DNA of 64,000 bases. Source: Colletotrichum lupini. Taxonomy: Eukaryota > Ascomycota > Sordariomycetes > Glomerellales > Glomerellaceae. Under the pieces are notes generated by a model. It searched no databases. It had not been told where the DNA came from and worked only from the letters and a program-made list of their open reading frames with translations. Both the position numbers and the translations under genes were made by a program. Of the stretch, positions 11,171 to 22,281 are shown in pieces. How positions within the stretch are numbered: position 1 is the first letter of the stretch; every line of letters starts with the position of its first letter. The stretch lies in assembly GCF_023278565.1 (NCBI RefSeq), contig NC_064681.1:1178001-1242000 (forward strand). The letters run 5' to 3'.

Positions 11171-11789
11171 AGCTAAAATACTATTATACTATATTTTAAT
11201 AAATAGTTCCTTAGATTTTAGTAATTTAATAATAAAGTCCTATATAATTAAATATTATACTTTTATTAATAGTTATAATAATTATAGCTTATTATAAGGC
11301 TTATATAAGCTATTTTTATTTTTTTTATAAATTACGCAGTCTTTAATTACTTTTATAATTTTAATATATATAGCGGATTTATGATAATACTAGCGAATCC
11401 GTTTTTACGTTTTAATAACTCTTTAGTAACTATATACTAGTATATTATAAATTTCTATAATAAGCTTAGGGGTTATTTTTTTAATTAAGCTAGTATTAAT
11501 CTTTTTAATTATTATAAGAAGTTTCGTAGTTAGTATAAAGCTACTATCCTTTTCTTATTTAAAAATAACTTATATTTCTTTAGGGACCGTAACTTTATAA
11601 TTAGGTCTTTTATTAAGAGCGTTTATTCTACTATTTTCTAATCCTTTTTAATAAATAATTTAGAAATTATATTTAAATAAGAATTCGCTCTATCTAATTT
11701 ATTATTTATTTATGTTCTTATTTATTATAAAGTTTATAAGGTTCTTATAATTTATATAAATTATAACTTCGTACTTAGTTTTAAATAAT

Positions 11790-11990
11790 TATAGTCTCTA
11801 TTCTTAGAATGCTTTAATAATTATTATTAGTTCTTTATTATAAATTTACTAATTTAATTTTGTTTTATAAAATGCTTTAAAATAGAAGTAGTATAAGTAA
11901 AGCTTTTTTTATTTATCTCGTTATTTTAAAACTACTTTTATAATAAAGTCTAAGGCGTCGGTCTCGATTTCGAAAGGTTTTTAGGGGTCC
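11790..11990 (-). pseudogene. RNase H remnant of chromovirus C2
   Basis: The minus-strand frame reads KPFEIETDALDFII followed, after stops, by IYNKELIIIIKAF. This matches the gypsy RNase H blocks 'F.ETDASD.AIG' and 'YD.KELLAI..A.'. The catalytic Asp of ETDA is retained. It lies in the same orientation and expected order after the RT, separated from it by RepA copy 8. Confidence 0.72.
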
Positions 11991-12112
11991 GGGATTATAA
12001 TAACTAGTTTAAAAACGACTATATTTTTAATTTTAACGAATACTTCTTTATACTTAGGATCCTAAATGAATAGGGTATCCTTTTATATTAAGTTATTAAA
12101 AGGTCTAATTAT

Positions 12113-12668
12113 TTGTTTTTTTATTTTACCTTTACTAGTTACTCGGGCGGTTCTTGATATTAATTATATAGTATTAATATATAGTATTAATAAATACTCC
12201 CACTATCTTAATAAACTAATTTTGTTTTAAATTTTCTAACTTTTTAACTTTCCCTCTTATAAAGTTTATAACTATAGATTATTAATAGCGATATTAAGCG
12301 CCCAATACTATTACTTTATAAGCCGCCTACTTAGCTAAGTTTACTACCCTTTAGGTAATAGTAACTTATAATAATATAGTATTAAAGAAGCCCTTGTTAT
12401 TATTATTAAAAATAATACCGACCTTATTAATATACGCTTTTAACTTTAACTCGTATATATATATATATATTCGTTACTTCGTTTATTTTATCTAGAGGGC
12501 GATTAATGTGTTATAGTAGGATCGTTAGTATTTAATAACGGCTGCGGCCGGCTGTTGTTAGTTATGAAGTTTATTACGTAATAAAGATACTTAATATTAA
12601 CCTTAATAGACTAGCTTACCCGTAAAGGCAAAGATAGCCCCTAATGAGGCGGACCGGACCCCAAAGGG
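12113..12668 (-). mobile_element. RepA copy 8, internally deleted (556 bp)
   Basis: Minus-strand copy with both ends. The middle is missing, with a junction near 12490. A perfect 14-bp duplication AAAGGTCTAATTAT flanks it (12099-12112 and 12669-12682). The deletion point differs from those of copies 3, 4 and 9. The 5' third (12480-12668) is less mutated than the rest. Confidence 0.86.
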
Positions 12669-12879
12669 AAAGGTCTAATTATATTAATATAGTTTTTAAA
12701 ACATTATTAATAAAAATTAATAAATCTTAAAAATCTTTATACGTCCTTAATATTCTATAGTATAGGCTAGTCCCTAATGATTTTTATTTTTAATACTTAT
12801 ATATGAATTTATTATAGTATAATAGTATATTTAAGGAAGTTTATTTTTTTTATATAAAACTCGTATTTAGAGGGTTTAG

Positions 12880-13325
12880 TATATTACTTGCGTTTTAGAG
12901 TTTTTAAAATACTATATAAATATATTTTTTATATATTTTAAGGTTAGGGGAGAAAATAAGAATATTATTAATATAAATAATAATAAAAATATTAACGTAC
13001 TCCCGGAGTACGTAGTTAATTAGTATTTAAAAAGTTACCGGAGTATTAATAAGTCCGAAGGGTATAACGAGATATTTAAAGAGTTTTTTATAAGTTCGAA
13101 ATGCCGTTTTTTATTTATTTATTTTTTAATCTAAATTTAATAAAATACTTTTTTAAGATCTATAGTAGTAAACTAGTTGGTTTTATAAAATAAATTTTCA
13201 AATCTAATAATAAGTAATAAGGGGTAATAATGTTTTTTTATAATTTTATCAAGTTTTTTATAGTCGATAATAGGTTTTAATTCTTTACTCTTATTTAATA
13301 TAAAAAATAAGGGGAATCTTATAGG
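12880..13325 (-). pseudogene. Reverse transcriptase remnant of chromovirus C2
   Basis: Read on the minus strand, the frame gives PLFFILNKSKELKPIIDYKK (~13320-13260), then KTAFRTYKKLFKYLVIPFGL and NTPVTF (~13120-13030), then IYINNILIFSP (~12985-12950). These correspond to the Ty3/gypsy RT blocks 'PLFFV.KKDG.LRP..DYR', 'KTAFRT..G.FEY.VMPFGL.NAP.TF' and 'Y-x-D-D-I-L-I-F-S'. The catalytic Y-x-D-D pair is N-N, an Asp-to-Asn change made by G-to-A mutation. This is the clearest RT in the first half of the window. Confidence 0.85.
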
Positions 13326-14082
13326 AGAATTTAATAGTTAAATATATTCTTTTTTAAGTTTTTTATTAATATATTTATTAAAGTATTTTTATTCTTTTTA
13401 ATTTATTAGGTATATTAAATAGAACCTAGGTTATATTCTTTTTTTAAGTTTAATTTTTATATCTTAATTACTATGTTTTAGTAATTCTATTTTTTTAGGT
13501 TTTAGGAATGGTTTTATATATATCTAGTACTCCTTAGGTATAGTCTAGAGTTATTACGATATTTAATTATTAGTACTAATTATAAACTTTTTATAACTTT
13601 TTCCTATTTTAATAAAAGCTATATATTATATTTATTTTCGTTCTTTAGGAGTTCTTAAAAATCTATTTAACCCTTTTTTTTTTTTAAATCGTTTAGTAAT
13701 TAGATTTTTTTAGAGGATTTAGCTAGTAATCTAATTTATTTATAAATTATACTTTTATAACTACGAGAGTCCTAGGATAACGTCGGTATTTCTAAGTTTT
13801 ATAATATTATATTATAATTATTTTTACTAATTATTAATATATATTAAAACGCATACGGGTTTTTAAAAATTAAGATATTTATAATTATAGTTAACTCGTT
13901 CTTTTTTTATTATGTATAATTAGTATAGTTTATTTTTATATACTTATAGTAAGTTAAGTTTATTTACTATTCTTAATAAGATATAGGTTTTTTATATACT
14001 ATTATTAATAATAGTATTTAATCTTTATTTATAAATATTAAGGTTAATTTATAACTATATATCATTATATTATATAGTTATA

Positions 14083-15188
14083 TAGTGGTTCTTTTCCGGC
14101 TTTATAAGTATGAAAGATCGACCTTAACGGGATTACGCTTTTAAAGGGAATTATACGATATAGTATACTTTTTAACTATATAATATACGCAATATATCCT
14201 AAGTACGCGCTTAACGTAATATAATAATTTTAATATAAAAACAGTTATTTAATTCGGGATAGGTAAGCTACCCTATAGTAGCGCTAGTTAGAAAGGTTAA
14301 TAATAAAGGTTAGCTATAATGATTAGCTATAATAATCGGCCGTAATAGTTAGAGGCAGCCCTTAACTATAGAGGTTCTAAACTTTAATAATAATATAAAG
14401 GTTTTTAAAAAAAGGGCTAAGTAGGCTAATATTTACTACTTAGAGCTCGCAAAGATTCTTTTTATCCTTATTGCTTTTAATATCGCCCAAAGCTACTTTC
14501 TATTTAAACTAAACAAATTTACTAAAGAAATTTACTAAATAAACCTATTAATATATAAACTACTACTTCAATAGCTAGTTAAATAACTAGTTAAGAAGTT
14601 GGCTAGTTAAAATACTACCTTAACGAGAACCTAAAGATACCCGTTAATCAGTCTACCGCTCTCGGGCTAGGCGCCCTCTTTAGCTAGCTCGATACTATAA
14701 CTATTATAGCTAATATAAGTACGCCTAAGGATTAGTAAAGTACCTTTTAGTAATACGGAATTTAGCTAAGTAATAATATAAACGCCGTAAATAGCCGGGC
14801 TAGTACGGACGTTAACATTCAGTATATTAATACTAGCTTAAAATTTATATTTTACGGAGCTAAAAATCCCTTTAATATAGGCTATATTATAAATATAAGG
14901 GAATATATAAGGGGCCCCCTAACCCTTAATAAGAAAGAGTATATAATACGGGATCTAGCTACTTACGCGGGCTAGTACTAAGAGGTCTTATATACGTTAG
15001 AGTAAGTATAGCTCGCCCTCTAGACGGCTAGAAGCGGGGGAAGGTCGGGAGCTGTTAATAAAAAGAAAATAACGGTCGAGTCGGTTAACTACTATTTTAA
15101 TTAGTAGTTAGGTATAGAGCGCAATATACCCAGTTTTCCCTAATACGTAATACACGGTACGGCCCCGGCGGATTACTCCGTCGGGGGG
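14083..15188 (-). mobile_element. RepB copy 2, full length (~1106 bp)
   Basis: Minus-strand copy: the 3' end (TAGTGGTTCTTTTCCGGC read on plus) is at the left, the 5' C-run and GCAA-type hairpin at the right (15150-15188). It truncates chromovirus C2. No clear target duplication. It contains the internal block CTCTCGGGCTAGGCGCCC (~14661) and a GC-rich stretch near 15030-15060. Confidence 0.78.
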
Positions 15189-15242
15189 ATAATCTTTTTT
15201 ATATACTTATACTTTAAAAAAGCTTTATTATAAAGCTATAAT
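15189..15242. other. Short spacer between two RepB copies in opposite orientation
   Basis: 54 bp of AT-rich DNA separating the 5' ends of two RepB copies that face each other. Its last 12 bp (TAAAGCTATAAT) are the left target duplication of the right-hand copy. Confidence 0.6.
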
Positions 15243-16249
15243 CCCCCCTAACGGAGTAATCCGCCGGGGCCGTACTATATATTACGTATTAAAGAAAACT
15301 AAGTATATTGCGCTTTATACTTAATTACTAATTAAAATTAACTTACTTAACTATTATCTCCCTTTTATTAATAGCTCTTAACCTTTTACTATTTTTAGTT
15401 ATTTAGAGGGTAAGTTATACTTACTCTAACGTATATAAGACCTCTTAGTACTAGCCTATTAAGTAGCTAAATTCCGTATTATATACTGTTTTTTATTAAG
15501 GGTTAAAGAACCCCTTATATATTCCCTTATATTTATAATATAACCCGTATTAAAAAGATTTCTAATTTTATAAAATATGATTTCTAAACTAATATTAATA
15601 TATTAGACTTTAATATCTATATTAGCCTAGCTATTTATAATGTTCGTATTATTACCTAGCTAGATTCTATACTATTAAAAAGTATTATACTACTTTTTAA
15701 GCGTACTTACGTTAATTACGATAGCTAAGGTATCGAGGGGGCCTGATTTATTAAGCCCTAGAGGGGGGGACTTATTAAGGGGTATTTTTAGTAAAGTAGT
15801 AGTTTCTATATTAATAAGTTCGTTTAATAAGTTTATTTAGTAAATTTATTCAGTTTAAATAGAGCTTTAGGTAATATTAGAAGTAATAAGAATAAAAAAA
15901 ATCTTTATAAACTTTACTAAATATCAGCCCTTTTAGCCCTTTTTTAAAAAACCTCTACGTTATTATTAAAGTTTAGAACCTCCATAGTTAAAAAAGGCTA
16001 TTTCTAACTTTTATAGCCGACCTTTACTATTAACTTTTTTAGCTAGCGCTACTATAAAGCAGCTTACCTATCCTAAATTATATAGCGGTTTTTATATTAA
16101 AATTATTATATTATATTAAGCGCGTACTTAGGGTATATTATATATATTATATGATTAAAAAGTATACTATATTATATGATTTCTTTTAAAAGCGTAATCC
16201 CGTTAAGGTTAATCTTTTATACTTATAAAGCCGGAAAAAAACCACTATA
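15243..16249 (+). mobile_element. RepB copy 3, full length (~1007 bp)
   Basis: Plus-strand copy from the C-run/hairpin 5' end to GCCGGAAAAAAACCACTA. Target duplication TAAAGCTATAAT (15231-15242) against TAAAACTATAAT (16250-16261), one G/A difference. With copy 2 it forms a ~1 kb-arm inverted repeat with only 54 bp between the arms. Confidence 0.84.
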
Positions 16250-16261
16250 TAAAACTATAAT

Positions 16262-16973
16262 TAACGCGTATTACGTCTTTTTTTTTAAAAACCTATATTA
16301 GTTTATATATTTTATAACAGCTTTTTTAATAGCTTATATACCGAGCCTATATTACTAAGCTTAATTTAATAGCCTAAATAATTAAAGCCGTTTTATAAAA
16401 TACTAACGCTTCAATAATAATAATATACTATCGTCTCTTATTTTAAATAAAAACTATATTAATATTAACTAGTTCTATAGAGTTAGTAATCCTTATATAT
16501 ATAATAACTTAATAAATAATATTTTATTCAAGCTATTATAAATAACGTAATTACTATTTTATTATTTATATTGATATATTAAAATAAAACTTACCCTCTA
16601 TTTTAATTAAAAATTCCTTAATAAAACCGATACTTTTTAGCCTTTTATTATTTTCTAATTTCTATTAATATATAGTCCTCTCCCTTTTAATAAAAAGTTT
16701 AAATAGCTCATACTTTACTTTATATACTATTTCTTAAAAGAAATATACATTATTTAATATATTACCCTTTTTAAAATATTACTAAAGCTTAGTCCCTTTT
16801 CTTTTTTCAATGAATCTTAATAACTTACTTAGCTTATTATAAAATAGTTTAATGATATTTTTTTATTCATTATATAAGTTATTAAGATTAATGAAAAGTT
16901 AATAACTAACCTTATGTAATAACTGCCCCAATAGCCAAATAGTACTGCCCCAATAGCAAAACTCAAACTAAAA
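16262..16973. other. Unassigned host segment H ending in a TIR-like doubled motif
   Basis: About 700 bp of AT-rich sequence with no convincing protein motif. It ends with CTGCCCCAATAGCCAAA, a short spacer, and CTGCCCCAATAGCAAAACT (16926-16972), a doubled motif also found at 24305-24343. The repeat looks like the end of a DNA transposon, but I did not find the matching left end, so H is not classified. A 10-base A run follows at about 16975. Confidence 0.4.
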
Positions 16974-17016
16974 AAAAAAAACTAATTAAATACTTACTAA
17001 TTATAACGTTAATTAA

Positions 17017-17230
17017 CCCCCCGACGGAGTAATCTGCTAGGGCCGTACTATATATTACGTATTAAGGAAACCTAAGTATATTACGCTCTATACCTGATTA
17101 CTAATTAAAATAGCTTCCGACCTTCCCCCGCTCGTTTAAAAAGCGAGCTATACTTATTTTAATATATATAAAACCTCTTAGTATTAGCCTATATAAGTAG
17201 TTAGATCCTATATTATATACTCTTTTTTAT
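17017..17230 (+). mobile_element. RepB copy 4, 5'-end fragment (~214 bp)
   Basis: Begins with the C-run and hairpin of RepB and continues to the block TATACTCTTTTTTA, where a RepA copy starts. The rest of RepB is not found on the far side of that RepA, so this is a broken copy. Cause unknown. Confidence 0.7.
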
Positions 17231-17790
17231 CCCTTTAGGGTCCGGTTTGCTTTATTAGGGGCTATCTTTGCCTTTATAAATAAGCTAGTTTATTAGGGTT
17301 AATATTAAATATTTTTATTGCGTACTTTATAAACCTTTATAATTAATTATAGCCGGCTATAGCCGTTACTAAATACTAACGACCCCGCCGCTATAATATA
17401 TTAATCGCCCTTTTAACGAGGTAACGAATGTATTTATATGTGCGAGTAAAGTTAAAAAGTAGATATTGTGCTTATAGAGGTCGATATTATTTAACGACGG
17501 TAACGAGGGCATCTCCGATGCTACTATTATAAGTTATTATTACTTAGAGGGCTATAAGCTCAGCTAAGTAAGCATAGGCTTATAAAGTAATAATATTAGG
17601 TACTTAATATTGCTATTAATAATTCGTAGTTATAAACTTTATAAGAGGGAAAGTTAAAAAAAGTAAAAAATCTAAAACAAAATAGTCTAACGAGATAGTA
17701 TAAGTATTTACTAATACTATATATTACTACTATATAACTAATATTAAGAATCGCCGGAGCAGCTAGTAAAGGTAAAAATAAAAAACAAAT
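17231..17790 (+). mobile_element. RepA copy 9, internally deleted (~560 bp)
   Basis: Plus-strand copy from CCCTTTAGGGTCCGG to tail AAATAAAAAACAAAT. The middle is deleted with a junction near 17410 (TTAATCGCCC joined to TTTTAACGAGG). No target duplication is evident and the two flanks belong to different sequences, so a rearrangement has occurred here. Confidence 0.72.
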
Positions 17791-18361
17791 AGCTATAAAG
17801 ATATTAACTTTATTATTATAAAGCCGACCTCGTAATATAATAACAAGGGAATTTAAAATTTAATATAAGATATTATTAATAATAAGGTCGTAACTAAGGT
17901 ACTAATAGCGGTTATAATTAAAATATAAGAGAGGCTTCTTCCGCTCGAAATATCAATAAATAGTATATAAATAAGAGAGGCCGTACTAAGTAATAAATTA
18001 TTTTATATAAAATAAGTCGGATTCGGTCTTTTTTAGCCTTTTATAAATTAAGTAATACTATATCATAATAAATCTTAACGCCTTCTTTAAGTAATAAGTA
18101 CGTATATTACTTATTTAAGCTTTTTAGTAATTATTAATACTAAACTTAACGAGCTAATAAGAGCTTTACTTAATAAGATCGACCTCGTAAATCACTTTTC
18201 AATTATTTATTATATACGATTTATAAAGAACTTTAAATCTATAGTTAAGTTAAAGAGGTAGCTTTTAATCTCCTTATAACTACTTTTTATTTAAGAAATT
18301 ACCCTAATACCGAGGTTATAGTATTACTTAATTGAGTAATTTATAAACTCCTTATTTATTT

Positions 18362-18459
18362 TTATTTTTGTGTTCTGCCTTTGCTGGCTGCTCGGGCGAT
18401 TCTTAGTATCGTTTACACAGTATTAATACACAGTATCAGTACATACTCTCACTGTCTCG
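18362..18459 (-). mobile_element. RepA copy 10, short 3'-end fragment (~98 bp)
   Basis: The last ~98 nt of RepA on the minus strand, with tail ACAAAAATAAAAATAAATAA. It retains CTGGCTGCTCGGGCG with little RIP change. It is joined directly to a RepB 3' fragment at ~18460. No target duplication seen around either fragment alone. Confidence 0.7.
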
Positions 18460-18572
18460 TTATGCGAATTATATAGTTAAAAAGTGTACTATATTGTGTA
18501 ATTTCTTTTAAAAGCGTAATCCCGTTAAGGTCGATCTTTTGCGCCTATAAAGCCGGAAAAAAACTATTATAT
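18460..18572 (+). mobile_element. RepB copy 5, 3'-end fragment (~113 bp)
   Basis: The last ~110 nt of RepB on the plus strand, ending CCGGAAAAAAACTATTATAT. It abuts a minus-strand RepA 3' fragment, so two different element ends lie 5' to 5'. It keeps TGTGTAATTTC and TTTTGCGCC nearly unmutated, so it is a relatively young piece. Confidence 0.7.
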
Positions 18573-19391
18573 AACCTCGTAATAAAAGTAGATCTAAAAG
18601 AGGTTAGTAATATAGCCGTTAAACTATTATATAAAATACTTAATACTACGCTCTTAGAATAATATAATAAGGGCCTAAGTAAGAGTATACTTACTAAGGC
18701 TCTATAACTATATTTTTTATATATCGTTCTTAATATTTTTATATTTAAATAGGTAGTCTAAATACCTCTCAGATATTATAATAATAATTTTATAATTACC
18801 CGTAGTTATAGTTTAGAAGGCCTAACTAATCTCTTTATTTTATTAAACTAAGTACTTATAATAAGAAGAATAGGTAATAAGGTCGGTAGAGGGCTCGTAA
18901 TTATAACAATTAACTTATACTTCGAAATACTAACGGTCCCCTTTAGTCTTTAATTTAAGAAGGGTAAGCTACTTAATAAGAGGCTATTTAATAACGAGAT
19001 ATTATTTATAAATATAAATATTAGATTTATAATTTTTTAATTATATAGTTATTTATATAAACTAGTTATAATATAAGGATCTTTAATTCGTATTAAAATA
19101 TTATTTAAATCTTAGGGAAGTTAGTATATATTATATAAATAAAATAGATCGATATACTAAAGGCTACTTAAGTTATTAATATAAGTAAATATCGTACTTC
19201 TTTAACTAATTTTTAAATATTTTTAAGATCTCGAGGATTTTATAGTTATAAAGTAGTTTATATAAGTTCGTAAAGTACTTATAATAAGGCCAAAGACTAA
19301 GTAAGTTCTTATTAATAAGTAATAGTATTATAATAAAAGTAATTCGGTATTAATACGTTATAAAATTTAGAGCTTTATATCTTATTTAGTT

Positions 19392-20589
19392 AGTTATGTA
19401 GTAGTTTCTTTTTCCGGCCTTATAGGCACAAAAGATCGACCTTAACGGGATTACGTTTTTAAAAGAAATTATATAATACGGCATACTTTTTAATTATATA
19501 ATATACGTAATATACTTTAAGTACGTGCTTAATATAATATAATAATTTTAATACGAAAACCGCTATATAATTTAAGATAAGTAAGCTATTTTACTATTTA
19601 CTAGTAATAGGCTAAGTAATATACTTATATAGTAACGCTAGTTAAAAAGGTTAATAATAGAGGTCGGCCGTAAAGGTTAGAAGTAGCCTTTTTAACTATA
19701 GAAGTTCTAAACTTTAATAGTAATATAGAGGTTTTTAAAGAAAGGGCTAAAAGGGCTAATATCTAGCTACTTATACTAGAGCTCGTAAAGATTCTTTTTA
19801 TTCCTATTATTTTTAATATTACTTAAAGCTACTTTTTATTTAAACTAAATAAATTTATTAAATACACTTATTAAACTAACTTATTAATATATAAACTACT
19901 ACCTCGTTAAGAACCTACTCTAAAGATGCCCTTTAACAAGTCCCCCCCTCTAGGGCTCGATTAATTAGGCCCCCTCGACGCTTTAACTGTTATAATTAAT
20001 ATAAATATACCTAAGGAGTAGCATAATATTTTTTAATAATATAGAACATAGCTAAGTAATAATATAAATACCGTAAATAGCTAGGCTAATACGGACGTTA
20101 AGATTTAGTATATTAATACTAGTTTAGAAATTGTATTTTATAAAATTAAAAAGTTTTTAATATAAGTTATATTATAAATATAAAAGAGTATATAAGGGGT
20201 TCTTTAATTTTTAATAAAAAAGAGTATATAATATAAGATTAAGCTACTTATATAGGCTAATATTAAGAGGTTTTATATACGTTAAAGTGGGTATAGTTTA
20301 CTCTCTAAATAGGTAGCGGAAGGTTAGGAGCTATTTCAATTAATAATTAGGTATAGAGCGTAATATACTTAGTTTTCCCTAATATATCATATATAGTACG
20401 GCCCCGGCGGATTGCTCCGTTAGGGGGCTAAGAGGTCTTATATACGTTAGAATAAGTATAGCTCGCCCTCTAGATAGGTAGTAAAAGGTCGGGAGTTTTA
20501 ATTAGTAGTTAGGTATAGAGCGTAATATACCTAGTTTTCCTTAATACGTAATACACGGTACGGCCCCGGCGGATTGCTCTATCGGGGGG
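19392..20589 (-). mobile_element. RepB copy 6 with a duplicated 5' end (~1198 bp)
   Basis: A minus-strand RepB whose 5' end (~20426) is followed by a second, partial RepB 5' end of ~163 bp (20427-20589, running from the CTAAGAGG block to the C-run). One direct repeat, TTATTTAGTT (19382-19391 and 20590-20599), encloses both. The doubled hairpin end is not produced by simple 5' truncation. Confidence 0.75.
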
Positions 20590-21186
20590 TTATTTAGTTC
20601 TATTACTAAGCTATACTTAGTAAAAATGCTTATAATAAATATAAGACTTTTTAATAATAATAACCTCGGCGTACCCCCTTTTTTTATCAACTAATATTTT
20701 ATTAATTACTTAAAAAACGGTATAAAGGTTTATATAGTTAATAATAATAAAAGACTTTAGGTCTTTATAAGCGGTCTTAGTAAGCGACTTTGTATATATA
20801 TTAAAATTCTTATATTTCTTAATAAAGTATTAAACTTATCAATGATAGAGGGGGATATACGTATTAACTAAGTATAAGAGAGCTAAACTTTAGTTAGTAA
20901 AATCTATTTATACTCTTTTTCAAGCAGTATTCAAATTAACCTTTGAATTTATATAAAATACGTATATTTATAATTAATAAAAGCCCGTAGGTATATACTC
21001 GAACTAAATAACCTCGAGCTATTAAATAATAAATAATAAATTAGTATATAAGATTTTATTAAGTACCGTAGTTTATAAGTTATATAAGAGCGTAGCGGTA
21101 GTAGCTTTTTATTTTTATAAGCTAATATAAAAGCTTTAACAGATTTTTCACCCTTATTAATATTAAATTTATTTGAAACTTTTTTA

Positions 21187-21911
21187 TAGTAGTTTTTTTC
21201 CGGCGTTATAGGCGCAAAAGGTCGACCTTAACGGGATTACGCTTTTGAAGAAAATTATATAATATAGTATATCTTTTAACTATATAATATATATAATATA
21301 TATAATATGCCCTTAGTATGCGCTTAACGTAATATAATAATTTTAATACAAAAACTACTATATAATTTAGGATAAGTAAGCTACCCTATTACTTATTAAT
21401 AATAAGCTAAGTAATATACTTACGTAGTAGCGCTAGTTAAGAAGGTTAATAGTAGAGGTCGGCCGTAATAGTTAGTTATAATAGTCGGCTGCGATAGTTA
21501 GAGGCGGCCCTTAACCGCATTTAAATCTAGTTTATTAATACTAACCTAGTTATAATAATTATAATAAATAGGTTAGAAATATATAAAATTAAAGTAATAA
21601 GCTAATATTTTAAATAGCTCTTATGGGACCCCCTGGGCGACGATAATATTTATATAAAGAAAGAGATTATATTAAACTTAGCTACTTATATAGGCTAGTA
21701 TAAAGAGGTTTTATATATATTAAAATAAGTAAAGCTTGCCCTATAGGCGGGTAGCGGAAGGTTAGGAGCTATTAATAAAAGGGAGATAATAATCGAGTTA
21801 GTTAATTATTATTACGGTTTTAGTTAGTAGTTAGGTATAGAGCGTATTATACCTAGTTTTTTTTAATACGTAATATACGGTACGGCCCCGGTAGATTACT
21901 CCGTCGGGGGG
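21187..21911 (-). mobile_element. RepB copy 7, short variant (~725 bp)
   Basis: Minus-strand copy with both ends but a different, shorter middle. After the 3' half it enters a segment with AGTTATAATAATTATAATAA and GACCCCCTGGGCGACG (~21629) instead of the usual central block. The same variant middle occurs at 59640-59930 and 61050-62500, so it is a subfamily, not a private deletion. No target duplication recognised. Confidence 0.75.
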
Positions 21912-22281
21912 ATAAAAAAGTTATATAATTTGCGGTATTTTAATAAGATAATAATAAAAGCGTAGTTAAATAGCGAACTAGTTTTTATAATATTAATAAC
22001 CTGAAAAAGAGGTATTTTAAACTTATTTATTTTATATATATTATCGAAGCTAATTACTGATAGAAAGCGCTATTATATTTATTTATATTATTGGTAGGTC
22101 TATAGTATAGCCTTAGGTAGGTCGGGGTTTTTTTCTATTTTATAAAATACGGTAATAGAGGCCGCGGGTCTAAATATTATAAAAGACTATTTAAATAGGG
22201 GTCTTGTTAACAAGGTAGTCGAGGCGCTATTTCTATTACTTATTATAAACGTTTTTTTATTTAAAATATAATAGTACGTTA

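Larger units (their letters stand above)
9063..14082 (-). mobile_element. Ty3/gypsy chromovirus copy C2, minus strand
   Basis: Inverted sister of C1, lying back to back with it. Reading the minus strand from right to left: protease region (~14050-13840), reverse transcriptase (13320-12880), RNase H (~11985-11800), integrase (~11170-10900) and chromodomain (~10400-10240), then the LTR-like end. RepA copy 8 (12113-12668) splits RT from RNase H. The gag part is absent: the element is cut at 14082, where a RepB begins. Damage is RIP-type throughout. Confidence 0.78.

Noticed and set aside
18830..19010. Host E frame as a DUF3435/Starship-type tyrosine recombinase
   Set aside because: I compared remembered family features with the readable residues and found no convincing catalytic R...H-x-x-R...Y arrangement.
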